Origin: Christensenella sp034926635
Lineage (GTDB): Bacteria > Bacillota > Clostridia > Christensenellales > Christensenellaceae
Assembly: GCA_034926635.1 (NCBI GenBank)
Contig: JAYFQX010000010.1
Coordinates: forward strand, 124,001 to 188,000
Reading direction: 5' to 3'
Length of the DNA stretch: 64,000 nt
This document shows positions 16,252-25,437 of this stretch, piece by piece. The notes below the pieces were generated by a model. That model was not told the origin of the DNA. It ran no database searches and saw only the letters and a list, made by a program, of their open reading frames with translations. Both the position numbers and the translations under genes were made by a program. Position 1 is the first letter of the stretch, and every line of letters starts with the position of its first letter.

Positions 16252-19200
16252 ATGGTAGATTTTACGCATTTGCATGTACATACGGAATATAGCTTGCTCG
16301 ATGGGGCGAGCCGTATTGATGATTTGGTGCAGGCTGCCGCCAAAATGAAAATGGATGCGCTGGCTATCACCGATCACGGCGTGATGTATGGCGCGCTTGA
16401 TTTTTATGCTGCGGCAAAAAATGCCGGCATGAAACCGATTATCGGCTGCGAAGTGTATGTCGCGCAGGGGAGCAGGTTTGATAAAAACGCGGTTTCCAAA
16501 GAATATGCCCATTTGGTGCTCCTGTGCAAAAATATGACGGGATATAAAAACTTGATGAAGCTTGTTTCAGCAGGATCGTTGGAAGGCTTTTATTATAAGC
16601 CGAGGATTGATTATGAATTGCTGGCGCAGCATACCGATGGGCTTGTGTGTCTTGCCGCATGCCTTGCGGGAGATATACAGCGTCTGCTTTTGCAAAATAA
16701 TTATAAAGGCGCAAAACAGATGGCGGAGAAACTGCGCGGGATGTTTGGCGAGGATTTTTATCTTGAAATACAGGATCACGGAATCGAAGAGCAAAAACGG
16801 ATTAATCCGCTGATTTTAAAGCTTGCGGACGAAACGGGGATCAAGCTTGTCGCGACCAACGACGTACATTATGTGCAGAAAGAAGATGCCTACGCGCAGG
16901 AAGTGTTGATGTGTATCCAGACGGTCACGACGATTGACGCCCCCAGCAAAATGTCATTTCCGACGCAAGAATTTTATTTAAAATCGCCAAAGGAAATGTT
17001 TAAGCTTTTTTCTTATGTCCCGGACGCCATTATTAACACGCGGGAGATTGTGGAAAAATGCAACCTGGATTTTACTTTTGATAGCTACCATCTGCCGGAA
17101 TTTGTTGTGCCGGAAAACTTTTCTAACCTGGAATATTTAAAGCATATTGCACAAACAGGGTTAACAGAACGTTATTCCGAAATCACCCCGGAAATCAGGG
17201 AGCGGTTTCATTACGAGCTGGACACCATCAGCAATATGGGATTCACAGATTATTTTTTGATCGTATGGGATTTTGTCCATTTTGCAAAAGAAAGCGGAAT
17301 CATGGTCGGACCGGGCAGAGGCAGTGCAGCCGGAAGTATCGTGGCGTATTGTCTCGGGATTACGAATATCGATCCGATCCGCTATCATTTGTTGTTTGAG
17401 CGCTTTTTGAATCCGGAACGCATCAGTATGCCGGATATTGATATTGATTTTTGTTATGAGCGCCGTCAGGAAGTCATTGATTATGTAACGCGTAAATACG
17501 GACAGGACAGGGTTGCGCAGATCATTACTTTTGGTACCATGGGCGCGCGCCTGGTGATCCGTGATGTGGCGCGCGTGATGAAAATGAGCATTGCGGATGC
17601 TGATAAAATAGCTAAAATGGTTCCGTTTGAGCTGAAGATGACCATTGATAAAGCGTTGGAGCGGAATCCAAAACTGAAAATGGAGTATGAAAACAATCCG
17701 GAAGCGCGACAGGTGATTGACATTGCGCGCAAGCTGGAGGGTATGCCGCGCCATGCTTCTACCCACGCGGCTGGCGTTGTGATCGCCGATGCGCCTATTA
17801 CGGATTATGTACCGCTGCAAAAAAACCCGAAGGACGACAGCGTGATGACGCAGTATACCATGAAAAAGCTGGAAAGTCTGGGGCTTTTGAAGATGGACTT
17901 TTTAGGGCTGCGCACATTGACGGTGATCCGCGACGCGCTTGCGATGGTACAGCAAAATTATGGAAAGAAAATCGATATTGACAAAATTGATTTAAATGAT
18001 AAAAAAGTATATACGTTGATTTCAGCCGGAGATACAGATGGTATGTTCCAGCTGGAAAGCGGGGGTATGCGCAGGCTGATGCAGGATTTAAAACCGGAAA
18101 GCCTCGACGATATCATGGTGGGGATTTCTTTGTTTCGTCCGGGTCCGATGGAAAGTATTCCTGAATATATTCGCAGTAAAAACGACCCGCAGCATGTGCA
18201 TTATGCGCACCCCATGCTGGAGCCGATTTTGAGCGACACTTACGGATGTATGGTTTATCAGGAACAAATCATGCGGATTGTACGAGATGTGGCGGGTTAT
18301 TCCATGGCACGCAGCGATCTTGTTCGCAGGGCAATGAGCAAAAAACAGCAGGATGTACTGGAAAAGGAGCGCCGTATTTTTATCCATGGGGAAGAGAAAG
18401 ACGGTAAGGTCACGGTGGAAGGTGCTGTTCGACGCGGTATGGATGAACGCGTTGCCAACACGCTGTTCGACCAGATGATGGCATTTGCCAACTATGCTTT
18501 TAATAAATCGCATGCTTGTGCTTATGCAGTAGTGGCCTATCAGACTGCCTATTTAAAGTGCTATTACCCGGTGGAATTCATGACGGCACTTTTAAATAGT
18601 TTTATTACGACAAAACAAAAGTTATCGGAATATATTCAATCGCTCAAGGCGTCGGGAGTAACAATACTGCCCCCGGACATCAATCGCTCGGGTATGCGGT
18701 TTACGACGGAAGAAGGCGGTGTGCGGTTTGGGCTTTCAGCCATTACTTACGTAGGAGAAGCTATTGAAGAAGTCGTAAAAAGGCGAGGAAATGGTTATCG
18801 CGATTTTTCGGATTTTGTTGAAAAAAATGCGGATGTCCTCAACAAAAAGCGACTGGAAAGCTTGATACTATCCGGCTGCTTTGATTGTTTTGGCGCATAT
18901 CGGTCACAGCTTTTAGCAATTTATGAGCAGGTGCTTTCCGAAGCGACACAGGCGACAAAACGCCGTGCGACAGGACAAATATCTTTGTTTGACGCGCAAG
19001 AGAGTGAGTTCGCCGCACTTTCCATCGCATTGCCGGATATTCCGGAGTTCGAGGAAACGAAAAAGCTTTCCTATGAAAAGGAAATGACAGGACTTTATAT
19101 CAGCGGACATCCTCTGGACGAAATTGCGGGAGTAATCGCGGCGCGGGGAACAACGATAGGCGCCATAATGCAAACGGCGGACAATGAGATGACTATGTAT

Positions 19201-19701
19201 GAATACGATGGGAAACAAGCTTCTTTGCTGGGGATTATCACTGCTGCCCGCATTCGTGTCACAAAGCAAAAAAAGACCATGGCAAATATTGTCTTAGAAG
19301 ACCTGTACGGGCAGATTGGCGTGATCGTTTTTCCGAATGTATATCAGGATGCGGAAGAATTACTGAAGCCGGATACCATTGTGGAGATTAGCGGAAAAAT
19401 AACAGTCAGCACGCAGAATGGAATAGAGCTTCTCGCGGAGCGTATTGCACGCTATCAGCCGGATGAAAGCTTTTTTGCGGGGAAACAGATTTACGTAAAA
19501 ATTGCGAAGGACAGAGGTTGCAGCGTAGACGGATTGATGAATATCACAAAACGTTATCCCGGAAACAGCAGTTTGGGGGTATATGTAGAACAAACCGGGC
19601 AAAAGTATAAGCTGTGCGGCAGCCGCAGTGTTTGTTATCAGGCTAAGTTTTTGGAAGAGCTGAAAGATTATCTTGGTGAAGAAAACGTTGTAGTGAAATA
19701 G
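16252..19701 (+). CDS. dnaE: DNA polymerase III alpha subunit (DnaE type)
   Basis: Replicative polymerase subunit, 1149 residues. The N-terminal PHP domain starts with THLHVHTEYSLLDGASR. The family-C palm carries GPGRGSAAGS and PDIDIDFCYERR with the catalytic aspartates, then fingers and a tandem HhH region. A C-terminal OB fold (about 985-1060) contains TKQKKTMANIVLEDLYG. There is no inserted DnaQ-like exonuclease, so this is DnaE rather than PolC. In Firmicutes DnaE usually extends primers beside PolC; whether PolC exists here cannot be seen. AGAAGGAG precedes the ATG. Confidence 0.97.
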   Translation: MVDFTHLHVHTEYSLLDGASRIDDLVQAAAKMKMDALAITDHGVMYGALDFYAAAKNAGMKPIIGCEVYVAQGSRFDKNAVSKEYAHLVLLCKNMTGYKNLMKLVSAGSLEGFYYKPRIDYELLAQHTDGLVCLAACLAGDIQRLLLQNNYKGAKQMAEKLRGMFGEDFYLEIQDHGIEEQKRINPLILKLADETGIKLVATNDVHYVQKEDAYAQEVLMCIQTVTTIDAPSKMSFPTQEFYLKSPKEMFKLFSYVPDAIINTREIVEKCNLDFTFDSYHLPEFVVPENFSNLEYLKHIAQTGLTERYSEITPEIRERFHYELDTISNMGFTDYFLIVWDFVHFAKESGIMVGPGRGSAAGSIVAYCLGITNIDPIRYHLLFERFLNPERISMPDIDIDFCYERRQEVIDYVTRKYGQDRVAQIITFGTMGARLVIRDVARVMKMSIADADKIAKMVPFELKMTIDKALERNPKLKMEYENNPEARQVIDIARKLEGMPRHASTHAAGVVIADAPITDYVPLQKNPKDDSVMTQYTMKKLESLGLLKMDFLGLRTLTVIRDALAMVQQNYGKKIDIDKIDLNDKKVYTLISAGDTDGMFQLESGGMRRLMQDLKPESLDDIMVGISLFRPGPMESIPEYIRSKNDPQHVHYAHPMLEPILSDTYGCMVYQEQIMRIVRDVAGYSMARSDLVRRAMSKKQQDVLEKERRIFIHGEEKDGKVTVEGAVRRGMDERVANTLFDQMMAFANYAFNKSHACAYAVVAYQTAYLKCYYPVEFMTALLNSFITTKQKLSEYIQSLKASGVTILPPDINRSGMRFTTEEGGVRFGLSAITYVGEAIEEVVKRRGNGYRDFSDFVEKNADVLNKKRLESLILSGCFDCFGAYRSQLLAIYEQVLSEATQATKRRATGQISLFDAQESEFAALSIALPDIPEFEETKKLSYEKEMTGLYISGHPLDEIAGVIAARGTTIGAIMQTADNEMTMYEYDGKQASLLGIITAARIRVTKQKKTMANIVLEDLYGQIGVIVFPNVYQDAEELLKPDTIVEISGKITVSTQNGIELLAERIARYQPDESFFAGKQIYVKIAKDRGCSVDGLMNITKRYPGNSSLGVYVEQTGQKYKLCGSRSVCYQAKFLEELKDYLGEENVVVK

Positions 19702-19799
19702 CCAGGGCAGCAGGTATTTTTTACAAATGTTATTGTATTTAAAACCACCGTTTGATAAAATGATGGTAATTAGTTTATTAAAATGGGGAAATATTTGAA

Positions 19800-20036
19800 A
19801 TGGATATGAACGAAAAAAATAAAGAAGATTATGTTGTGGTAAAAGCCCTCGAAAATGGGGTTAACGTAATCGGCATGACAAGGGGAAAGGATACCCGGCT
19901 GCAGCATACAGAAAAGTTGACGGCAGGGGATGTCCTGGTTGCCCAGTTCACCGACAATATTTCCGCAATTAAGATTTCCGGGAAAGCAAGAGTGCTTACG
20001 GGACATGGCGAAATATTATCAGGAGAAGAGGAATAG
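19800..20036 (+). CDS. mtrB: TRAP homologue (trp RNA-binding attenuation protein)
   Basis: A 78-residue protein matching MtrB/TRAP almost end to end (VVVKALENGVNVIGMTRG, then HTEKL, VLVAQFT, SAIK). TRAP forms an 11-subunit ring that, with tryptophan bound, wraps GAG/UAG repeats in trp leader RNA. Aligned with Bacillus subtilis numbering, tryptophan-pocket residues Thr25, Thr30, Gln47 and Thr49 are kept, as are RNA-contact residues Lys37 and Lys56. Arg58, the third RNA-binding residue, is Ser here (AIKISG in place of AIKVRG). A start six bases downstream is possible. It sits between dnaE and pfkA, not beside folE. No trp operon or target repeat is in view. Confidence 0.88.
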   Translation: MDMNEKNKEDYVVVKALENGVNVIGMTRGKDTRLQHTEKLTAGDVLVAQFTDNISAIKISGKARVLTGHGEILSGEEE

Positions 20037-20072
20037 TGTACAAATAAATTAAGGATATATGGTGGTAGTGTT

Positions 20073-21041
20073 ATGAAAAGGAGAATTGGAATTTTAACGA
20101 GCGGCGGCGATACCCCAGGAATGAACGCAGGGATTCGCGCCGTGGTCATGGCAGCGGACGCAGCAGGTTTCTCTGTCATGGGCATCAAAAAAGGATACGC
20201 GGGTTTGATTGACGGCCGCGTAGAGCGCATCAAGACGGAAGATGTGCAGGGGATTGTTGAAAAAGGGGGCACGATCCTCAAAACAGCGCGCTGTGAGGAG
20301 TTTAAGACGCCTGAAGGACAACAAAAAGCATTGCAGGTCATTAAAGCTTTTGATATCTCCGGTGTAGTTGTGATCGGTGGCGATGGGTCTTTCCAGGGAG
20401 CAAAGGTGTTATCGCATTTAGGGGTTCCGACCATTGGAATTCCGGGTACAATCGATAATGATCTTGCTTATACGGATTTTACGATCGGATTTGATACCAC
20501 GGTCAACGGTGTGATTAGCGAAATGTCAAAAATCCGTGACACCATGAACTCGCACGAACGCGTCGGTGTGATTGAAGTCATGGGAAACAAATGCGGAGAT
20601 ATTGCGCTGTATGCAGGGATTGCAGGTGGCGCAGAGCATATCATTATTCCGGAAGTGGAATTTGATATCGACCATATTTGTGAAAAGATCGTGAGCGACA
20701 GGATCAAAGGAAAGATGACGAGCATTGTGCTGATCGCAGAGGCGGCAGGCAAAGGCGAAGCGGTTGCAAACTATATGCGGGCAAAAGCGAACCTGGATGC
20801 AAAGGCAATTGTGCTTGGATATACGCAGCGCGGAGGAGATCCGAGCGCGGCAGACCGTATCCGTGCGACGGAAATGGGCGTGAGGGCAGTACGGCTTTTA
20901 GAGAAGGGAATCGGCAACCGTGTTGTCGGCATCAAAGATAACCATATCGTGGATGAGGATATCGATGAAGCTTTGTCAAAAGAGCTGGTGTTTAAAAAAG
21001 AAATGTACGAAGAATTCTGCATTATGTCGGAAAACCTCTGA
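20073..21041 (+). CDS. pfkA: 6-phosphofructokinase (ATP-dependent)
   Basis: Glycolytic enzyme that phosphorylates fructose 6-phosphate at C1; 322 residues, the usual length for the bacterial tetramer. Visible motifs are TSGGDTPGMNAGIR (ATP-binding loop), VIGGDGSFQGA with the Gly that marks ATP rather than pyrophosphate use, PGTIDNDL with the catalytic Asp, and LGYTQRGGDPSA near the effector/active-site interface. The start has only a weak GGTGG upstream. It follows mtrB by 36 bases and may share its transcript. Confidence 0.97.
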   Translation: MKRRIGILTSGGDTPGMNAGIRAVVMAADAAGFSVMGIKKGYAGLIDGRVERIKTEDVQGIVEKGGTILKTARCEEFKTPEGQQKALQVIKAFDISGVVVIGGDGSFQGAKVLSHLGVPTIGIPGTIDNDLAYTDFTIGFDTTVNGVISEMSKIRDTMNSHERVGVIEVMGNKCGDIALYAGIAGGAEHIIIPEVEFDIDHICEKIVSDRIKGKMTSIVLIAEAAGKGEAVANYMRAKANLDAKAIVLGYTQRGGDPSAADRIRATEMGVRAVRLLEKGIGNRVVGIKDNHIVDEDIDEALSKELVFKKEMYEEFCIMSENL

Positions 21042-21091
21042 TAGAGGCAGAGTCTTGCTGTATAGGGCAGCATTTTTATGATGATGAGTGA

Positions 21092-21118
21092 AAAGGTCTT
21101 GCGAGGAAGCAGGCCTTT
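21092..21118 (+). terminator. Probable pfkA terminator
   Basis: AAAAGGTCTTGC pairs with GCAGGCCTTTT around a short purine loop. The T run is short, so the call is moderate. Confidence 0.45.
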
Positions 21119-21290
21119 TCCTTATATTCACGTATTTCTTTTGTGCCATGACTGTATGGACTTGCGGCACAGGGCGGTAAAGTGGTAAACTGTTAAAGTA
21201 TTCTGAAGCATATAGGGTCGAGTCCGATATGCTTAGTATTTCTGGACATATGTCTTAATATATGGTTAGAAGAAGAGGGCGTGAGGAATA

Positions 21291-22340
21291 ATGAACACAT
21301 TGGCAGTGCCAAACGGCGTAAAAATTGGGAGCGGGATCCTATACCCGCGGTTAAAAGAATTTGTAAAGCCTACAGACAGGGTGATGATGATCGTTGATAA
21401 AACGGTAGATGAGCTTTATGGAAAAGATGTATTTGAATGTCTGACTGCCCATTGCAGGGATATCAAGCGTGAATTTGTCCATGCTGGAAGCCTGCGTGAG
21501 GCGCTTTTGATGGCTTATTATATTGTAAACCGCGATCTTGACGTTGTGATCGCGATGGGGGGAGGAAAGGTTCTTGATGTAGGCAAATATGCTTCTACTA
21601 TGTCAAAACGTCCTTTTATCAGCATCCCTACTTCTATGTCACACGATGGCGTGGCATCGCCCATGGCAGTTTTGAAATGCGATCATGGCGAAGTCAGGAC
21701 ACTGATGGCAGAAATCCCTTCCTATATCATCATGGATATGGAGATTATAAGCAAAGCACCGCGCAAAATGATTCTTGCGGGGCTCGGGGATTTGATCTCC
21801 AATATTACAGCGCTGCAGGACTGGGAAACGGCAGTGGCTGCAGGAAAGGCGCAAATGGATGACTTTGCCTATATTATTTCGGGAACGGCAGTACGCGCAA
21901 TCCTACAGTATACAAACCCAAGCCTCGATGATATTGCTTTTTTGACGCAGCTTGCCGAATCTTTGGTGCTTTCGGGGTTAGCGATGAATATCACGGGGAA
22001 TACGCGACCTTCCAGCGGGGCGGAGCATTTGATCAGCCATGCGATCGACAGCATGGGTAAGGGCACGTTCCATGGACTGCAGGCAGGGATGGCAAGTGTT
22101 TTGGTGGAGTATTTGTATGGCGGGGATTATAAGGCGATCCGAGCATTTTTAAAACGTTTTGGAATCCCGTCCAGCTTCGAGGAATTAGGGCTTTCTTACG
22201 ATGATTACCTGCAGGCTATGCGTATGGCACGCACGACACGGAAAAACAGGTATACGATCCTGGATGAAATATCGCTCGAAGAAGAGCATTTAAAAGAAAT
22301 ATATGACGCAGTATACGGGGGACACGATGCAGGAAACTGA
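21291..22340 (+). CDS. sn-Glycerol-1-phosphate dehydrogenase (AraM/EgsA family)
   Basis: A 349-residue member of the iron-alcohol-dehydrogenase/glycerol-dehydrogenase superfamily, closest in pattern to AraM/EgsA enzymes that reduce dihydroxyacetone phosphate to sn-glycerol 1-phosphate with NAD(P)H. Seen: the nucleotide-binding VVIAMGGGKVLDVGKYAS, then SIPTSMSHDGVASP, and metal ligands in AGLGDLISN (Asp), EHLISHAID (His) and GTFHGLQAG (His). In Bacillus such enzymes feed an archaeal-type ether lipid made by PcrB. A HAD-IIA phosphatase overlaps its 3' end, the same pairing as AraL-AraM. Confidence 0.88.
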   Translation: MNTLAVPNGVKIGSGILYPRLKEFVKPTDRVMMIVDKTVDELYGKDVFECLTAHCRDIKREFVHAGSLREALLMAYYIVNRDLDVVIAMGGGKVLDVGKYASTMSKRPFISIPTSMSHDGVASPMAVLKCDHGEVRTLMAEIPSYIIMDMEIISKAPRKMILAGLGDLISNITALQDWETAVAAGKAQMDDFAYIISGTAVRAILQYTNPSLDDIAFLTQLAESLVLSGLAMNITGNTRPSSGAEHLISHAIDSMGKGTFHGLQAGMASVLVEYLYGGDYKAIRAFLKRFGIPSSFEELGLSYDDYLQAMRMARTTRKNRYTILDEISLEEEHLKEIYDAVYGGHDAGN

Positions 22341-23166
22341 ACTGAGGGGAAAAGTAAACGAAAAAGCGGCTGATTTACGCGACATTGAGTGTTTTGTGTT
22401 GGATATGGATGGGACGATCAATCTTGGAGACCGGCTTATTGACGGCGCAAAGGAATATATCGAGTGCATGCAGGAAAAAGGAATCCAGTTTTATTTTTTC
22501 ACAAATAATTCTTCTAAAGCGCCTCTCGATTATGTCAAAAAATTGGAGCGCCTTGGCTTTCAAGGGATCTCACGAGAGAATATCATGACGTCGGGAGACG
22601 TGATGATTCATTATTTAAAAACACATAAAAAAAATCCGGCAATTTATCTTTCCGGCACTCCGGAATTGGAGGCGCAGTTTCGCGGCGCGGGGATCACGCT
22701 TTTGCCGCCCGATGCGCAGACAGCGGACTTTGCGGTTTTGGGGTTTGATACAAGCTTTCGGTTTGAAAAAGCGGATACACTTTGCCGGCTGGTTGCATCC
22801 GGTGTGCCGTTTCTTGCGACTAACATTGACCGGGTATGCCCGCTGGACGGCGGAAGGTTCTGCCCGGATTGTTCTTCAATGGCAAGTATGATTACCCATG
22901 CGACGGGTATTGAACCGAAATTTGTAGGGAAACCCTTTAAAGAGACCGTGGAATATATTCTTGATCAAACAGGAGCGAAGGCAGAGAAAACAGCTATGGT
23001 AGGCGATAGGCTGTATACAGATATAAAAACAGCGGTGAACGGCGGGATTGTCGGGATTGCTGTATTATCGGGGGAGATCAGTTACCAGGATATTGTGGAA
23101 GGCGATGTGAGCCCCGATTATATTTTAGACAGCGTATATGATATTTATCGCGAGATTTGTTGGTAA
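22327..23166 (+). CDS. HAD-IIA phosphatase (NagD/AraL-like)
   Basis: A 279-residue HAD-superfamily phosphatase. Motif I is LDMDGTINLG (two catalytic Asp), motif II FFTNNSS, and the type IIA cap follows (about 90-190). Motif III Lys is in GKPFKETV and motif IV in VGDRLYTDIKTA. Bacterial relatives (AraL, NagD, phosphoglycolate phosphatase) act on small sugar phosphates. I chose the ATG at 22327 because GGGGG lies six bases upstream; an in-frame ATG at 22303 lacks a site. It overlaps the AraM-like gene by 14 bases, so it may dephosphorylate its product or a side product (inference). A CPDCSS cysteine pair is visible in the cap. Confidence 0.88.
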   Translation: MQETELRGKVNEKAADLRDIECFVLDMDGTINLGDRLIDGAKEYIECMQEKGIQFYFFTNNSSKAPLDYVKKLERLGFQGISRENIMTSGDVMIHYLKTHKKNPAIYLSGTPELEAQFRGAGITLLPPDAQTADFAVLGFDTSFRFEKADTLCRLVASGVPFLATNIDRVCPLDGGRFCPDCSSMASMITHATGIEPKFVGKPFKETVEYILDQTGAKAEKTAMVGDRLYTDIKTAVNGGIVGIAVLSGEISYQDIVEGDVSPDYILDSVYDIYREICW

Positions 23167-23175
23167 AAATTTTTT

Positions 23176-23673
23176 ATGGAAAACATAGGACGCGTGCTTC
23201 ATTCTCTGGAGCCGGTTTATCATTTCAATTCCAGGATATTGATTTTGGGGACGATGCCTTCGGTGAAATCGAGGGAAACCCAATTTTATTATGGAAATCC
23301 GCGCAACCGGTTTTGGAGTGTACTCAGCAGTGTGCTGCAATGCACAGAACCGCAAAATATTCGGCAAAAAAAAGAGATGTTGCTGCGAGAAAGAATTGCG
23401 CTTTATGACGTGCTTGCTGCCTGCGACATCCACGGAAGCGCAGATGCAAGCATCCGCAATGCCGTGCCAAATGATTTTTCGGATATTTTGCAGACGGCGG
23501 ACATCAAGATGGTTTATGCGAACGGGAAAACAGCATTTCGTCTATATCAAAAACTATGTTTTTCCGCAACGGGTAGAGAATGCATCTGTTTGAAATCCAC
23601 CAGCCCGGCAAATGCTTCGGCAGATTTTGAATCGCTGGTGCGCGATTGGAAACAGATATTGGTTTATTTATAA
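23176..23673 (+). CDS. DNA-deoxyinosine glycosylase (uracil-DNA glycosylase superfamily, family 6)
   Basis: A 165-residue base-excision enzyme of the hypoxanthine-DNA glycosylase group. The N-terminal motif LILGTMPSVKSRE followed by FYYGNPRNRFW is the family signature, and the C-terminal half has VYANGKTAFRLY and LKSTSPAN (equivalent to the HPSP-like motif of UDGs). It removes hypoxanthine from deaminated adenine in DNA. The gene starts 9 bases after the HAD stop and has no clear Shine-Dalgarno sequence, so translation probably depends on the upstream gene. Confidence 0.85.
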   Translation: MENIGRVLHSLEPVYHFNSRILILGTMPSVKSRETQFYYGNPRNRFWSVLSSVLQCTEPQNIRQKKEMLLRERIALYDVLAACDIHGSADASIRNAVPNDFSDILQTADIKMVYANGKTAFRLYQKLCFSATGRECICLKSTSPANASADFESLVRDWKQILVYL

Positions 23674-23702
23674 TAAAAAGAATCATAGGCAGGGAGTGTC
23701 GT

Positions 23703-24608
23703 ATGGATATTTCGGCGTCAATCGCGCTTTTTTTTACAGTTATGACGGTCTACATTTTAATTATTGATATTTTTACCATCTTATTTCGTATGACCGGAAT
23801 GACAGAAGAAAAAGCAAAATTCCAGGTAATTTCGCTGCTGACAAACAGCGGTTATAGCACAAGAGAAAGTGAGATTGTCGTATCGAAAATGATTCGTCGG
23901 AAAATGGCGCGGACAGTGATGCTGTTTGGGTATGTTTTTTCTGTTACGATTATTACTGTTTTTGTAAACGTGGTTTTAGCGCTTCCGCAAGGGCTGCAAA
24001 CAGATTTGTGGAAGATATTGATTATTTTAATGATTGTTTTCATTATATTTTTAATCATTAAAAAAATTCCGCGGATGAAAGCGTCTTTTAATGATGCCAT
24101 TGTTAAACTGGGACGAAAATGGATGTTTCAGGATCGTGGGAACATTATTAATGTATTGGATGAATATGCGCGCGGCGTGGTAGCAGGCGTAGAGCTGAAA
24201 TATGTTCCGTCGGAACTTGAAAATAAGACGTTGGGGGAAATGGAATTACCTTCTAAATATGGGCTACACATTATTGCCATTAAACGTAACGCGCAAATGG
24301 TAGAGTATATTACAAAAGACACTGATATAAAAGCAGGCGACGAGTTGCTTTTGTTCGGGCAGTTGGTCAATATCATTAAGCTGTTTGCACCGGAGACTGC
24401 AAAAAAGGATGAAGAAGAGCAGAATGAAGAACGCAGAATGAACCGGGCGGCAAACGAGCAGCTTCACAGAGAAGAGCGCGATGCTATTCAAATACATCGC
24501 GAAGATGATTCTAAAGATAATGAGCAGCAAAAAGAAACGGATAGTAGCGGAGATTCCCCAAAACAGAACGAAAATAATCATAAAGACGAAGATAACGATA
24601 GTAATTAA
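23703..24608 (+). CDS. Membrane protein with TrkA-C (RCK_C) domain
   Basis: A 301-residue protein of three membrane spans (about 5-27, 73-96 and 105-123), a cytosolic RCK_C/TrkA-C domain (about 150-235, with LGEMELPSKYGLHIIAIKR and IKAGDELLLFGQ) and a highly charged Glu/Asp/Lys/Asn/Gln-rich tail of about 70 residues. RCK_C domains bind small ligands such as cyclic di-AMP and gate ion transport. The spans do not form a recognisable channel pore, so this may be a sensor or accessory subunit. Start at 23703 with GGCAGGGAG upstream. Confidence 0.75.
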   Translation: MDISASIALFFTVMTVYILIIDIFTILFRMTGMTEEKAKFQVISLLTNSGYSTRESEIVVSKMIRRKMARTVMLFGYVFSVTIITVFVNVVLALPQGLQTDLWKILIILMIVFIIFLIIKKIPRMKASFNDAIVKLGRKWMFQDRGNIINVLDEYARGVVAGVELKYVPSELENKTLGEMELPSKYGLHIIAIKRNAQMVEYITKDTDIKAGDELLLFGQLVNIIKLFAPETAKKDEEEQNEERRMNRAANEQLHREERDAIQIHREDDSKDNEQQKETDSSGDSPKQNENNHKDEDNDSN

Positions 24609-24647
24609 AAACAAAGGCTTTTTTTCATAAAACAGGAGGGATGTTTT

Positions 24648-25385
24648 ATGGGTATTATTATTACGCTTGTTGGGTTATCGGTTTTGTATGCGTGTTTGCT
24701 TGTGCGGTATTTGCGGATTGCTTATGTAGATGAACTCCGTTTTTGGCCATATGAATATCCGGGGGATCCTGACTCCGAGGCGTTCATGCGTTCTACTCGG
24801 GCGAAGCTTTCGCTCAGCGTTTTATTTTGTATTGTTGCGACAGCCGGTCTTTTATACCATATCGCCTTAGGGCGATTCTCCGGGTTCTCGACTTTTGTTT
24901 TAGCCGGCTTGATCTGCGCGGTTTTCGGGGATTATTATCTGCAGTTTATTCGAGCGGATGCCAAGAAATTTAATGCAGGGATTCTATTTTTTGCGCTGAC
25001 ACAAGTATTATTATTGGCTTATTTGTTTTCTGTCAGCGCAATTGGCTGGACTGAAATTATAATTTCTGTTGTGATTCTTATTTTAATCCTGCTGCTGATG
25101 AAGAAACAGGATTGGAAACTGGGAAAAGCGCAGGGACCTCTTACGGTTTATACGGTTTTATTGGTTTTGATGACGGTGAAGTCGGTTGTTGTTGCCTGCA
25201 GTGTGGAAACAAGCGATGTTTCGGCATGGTTGTTTGCTGTCGGGGCAGTGCTGTTTTTGCTTTCTGACCTTCTGCTTGGAATATGGAATTTTCATTCCAA
25301 TCATCGGATTCATGCATACTGGAACTGGATTACCTACTTTTCAGGGACGCTGCTGATCGCCCTAAGCCTTGGCGTAGGATTATGA
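24648..25385 (+). CDS. YhhN/TMEM86 family membrane protein
   Basis: A 245-residue integral membrane protein with about eight spans. The C-terminal segment AVGAVLFLLSDLLLGIWNF matches the conserved signature of the YhhN/TMEM86 (lysoplasmalogenase) family, and GLICAVFGDYYLQF fits the first conserved acidic motif. Characterised members hydrolyse the vinyl-ether bond of lysoplasmalogens; anaerobic Clostridia often make plasmalogens, so the function is plausible but unproven. AGGAGGG precedes the ATG. It converges on the beta-propeller gene. Confidence 0.75.
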   Translation: MGIIITLVGLSVLYACLLVRYLRIAYVDELRFWPYEYPGDPDSEAFMRSTRAKLSLSVLFCIVATAGLLYHIALGRFSGFSTFVLAGLICAVFGDYYLQFIRADAKKFNAGILFFALTQVLLLAYLFSVSAIGWTEIIISVVILILILLLMKKQDWKLGKAQGPLTVYTVLLVLMTVKSVVVACSVETSDVSAWLFAVGAVLFLLSDLLLGIWNFHSNHRIHAYWNWITYFSGTLLIALSLGVGL

Positions 25386-25390
25386 ATATA

Positions 25391-25428
25391 AAAAAGCCGT
25401 TCTCTTTTTTTCAGGAGAACGGCTTTTT
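25391..25428. terminator. Bidirectional terminator
   Basis: AAAAAGCCGTTCTC pairs with GAGAACGGCTTTTT between two convergent genes, with T runs in both directions. Confidence 0.85.
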
Positions 25429-25437
25429 TAGTAATTA

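Noticed and set aside
17161..17820. Minus-strand open frame of 219 codons inside dnaE
   Set aside because: Antisense to the catalytic palm of DnaE; the composition is rich in Arg, His and Ile as expected for a shadow frame.
21211..21230. tRNA-like GGGTCGAGTCC T-arm resemblance
   Set aside because: No acceptor, D or anticodon stems can be formed around it.
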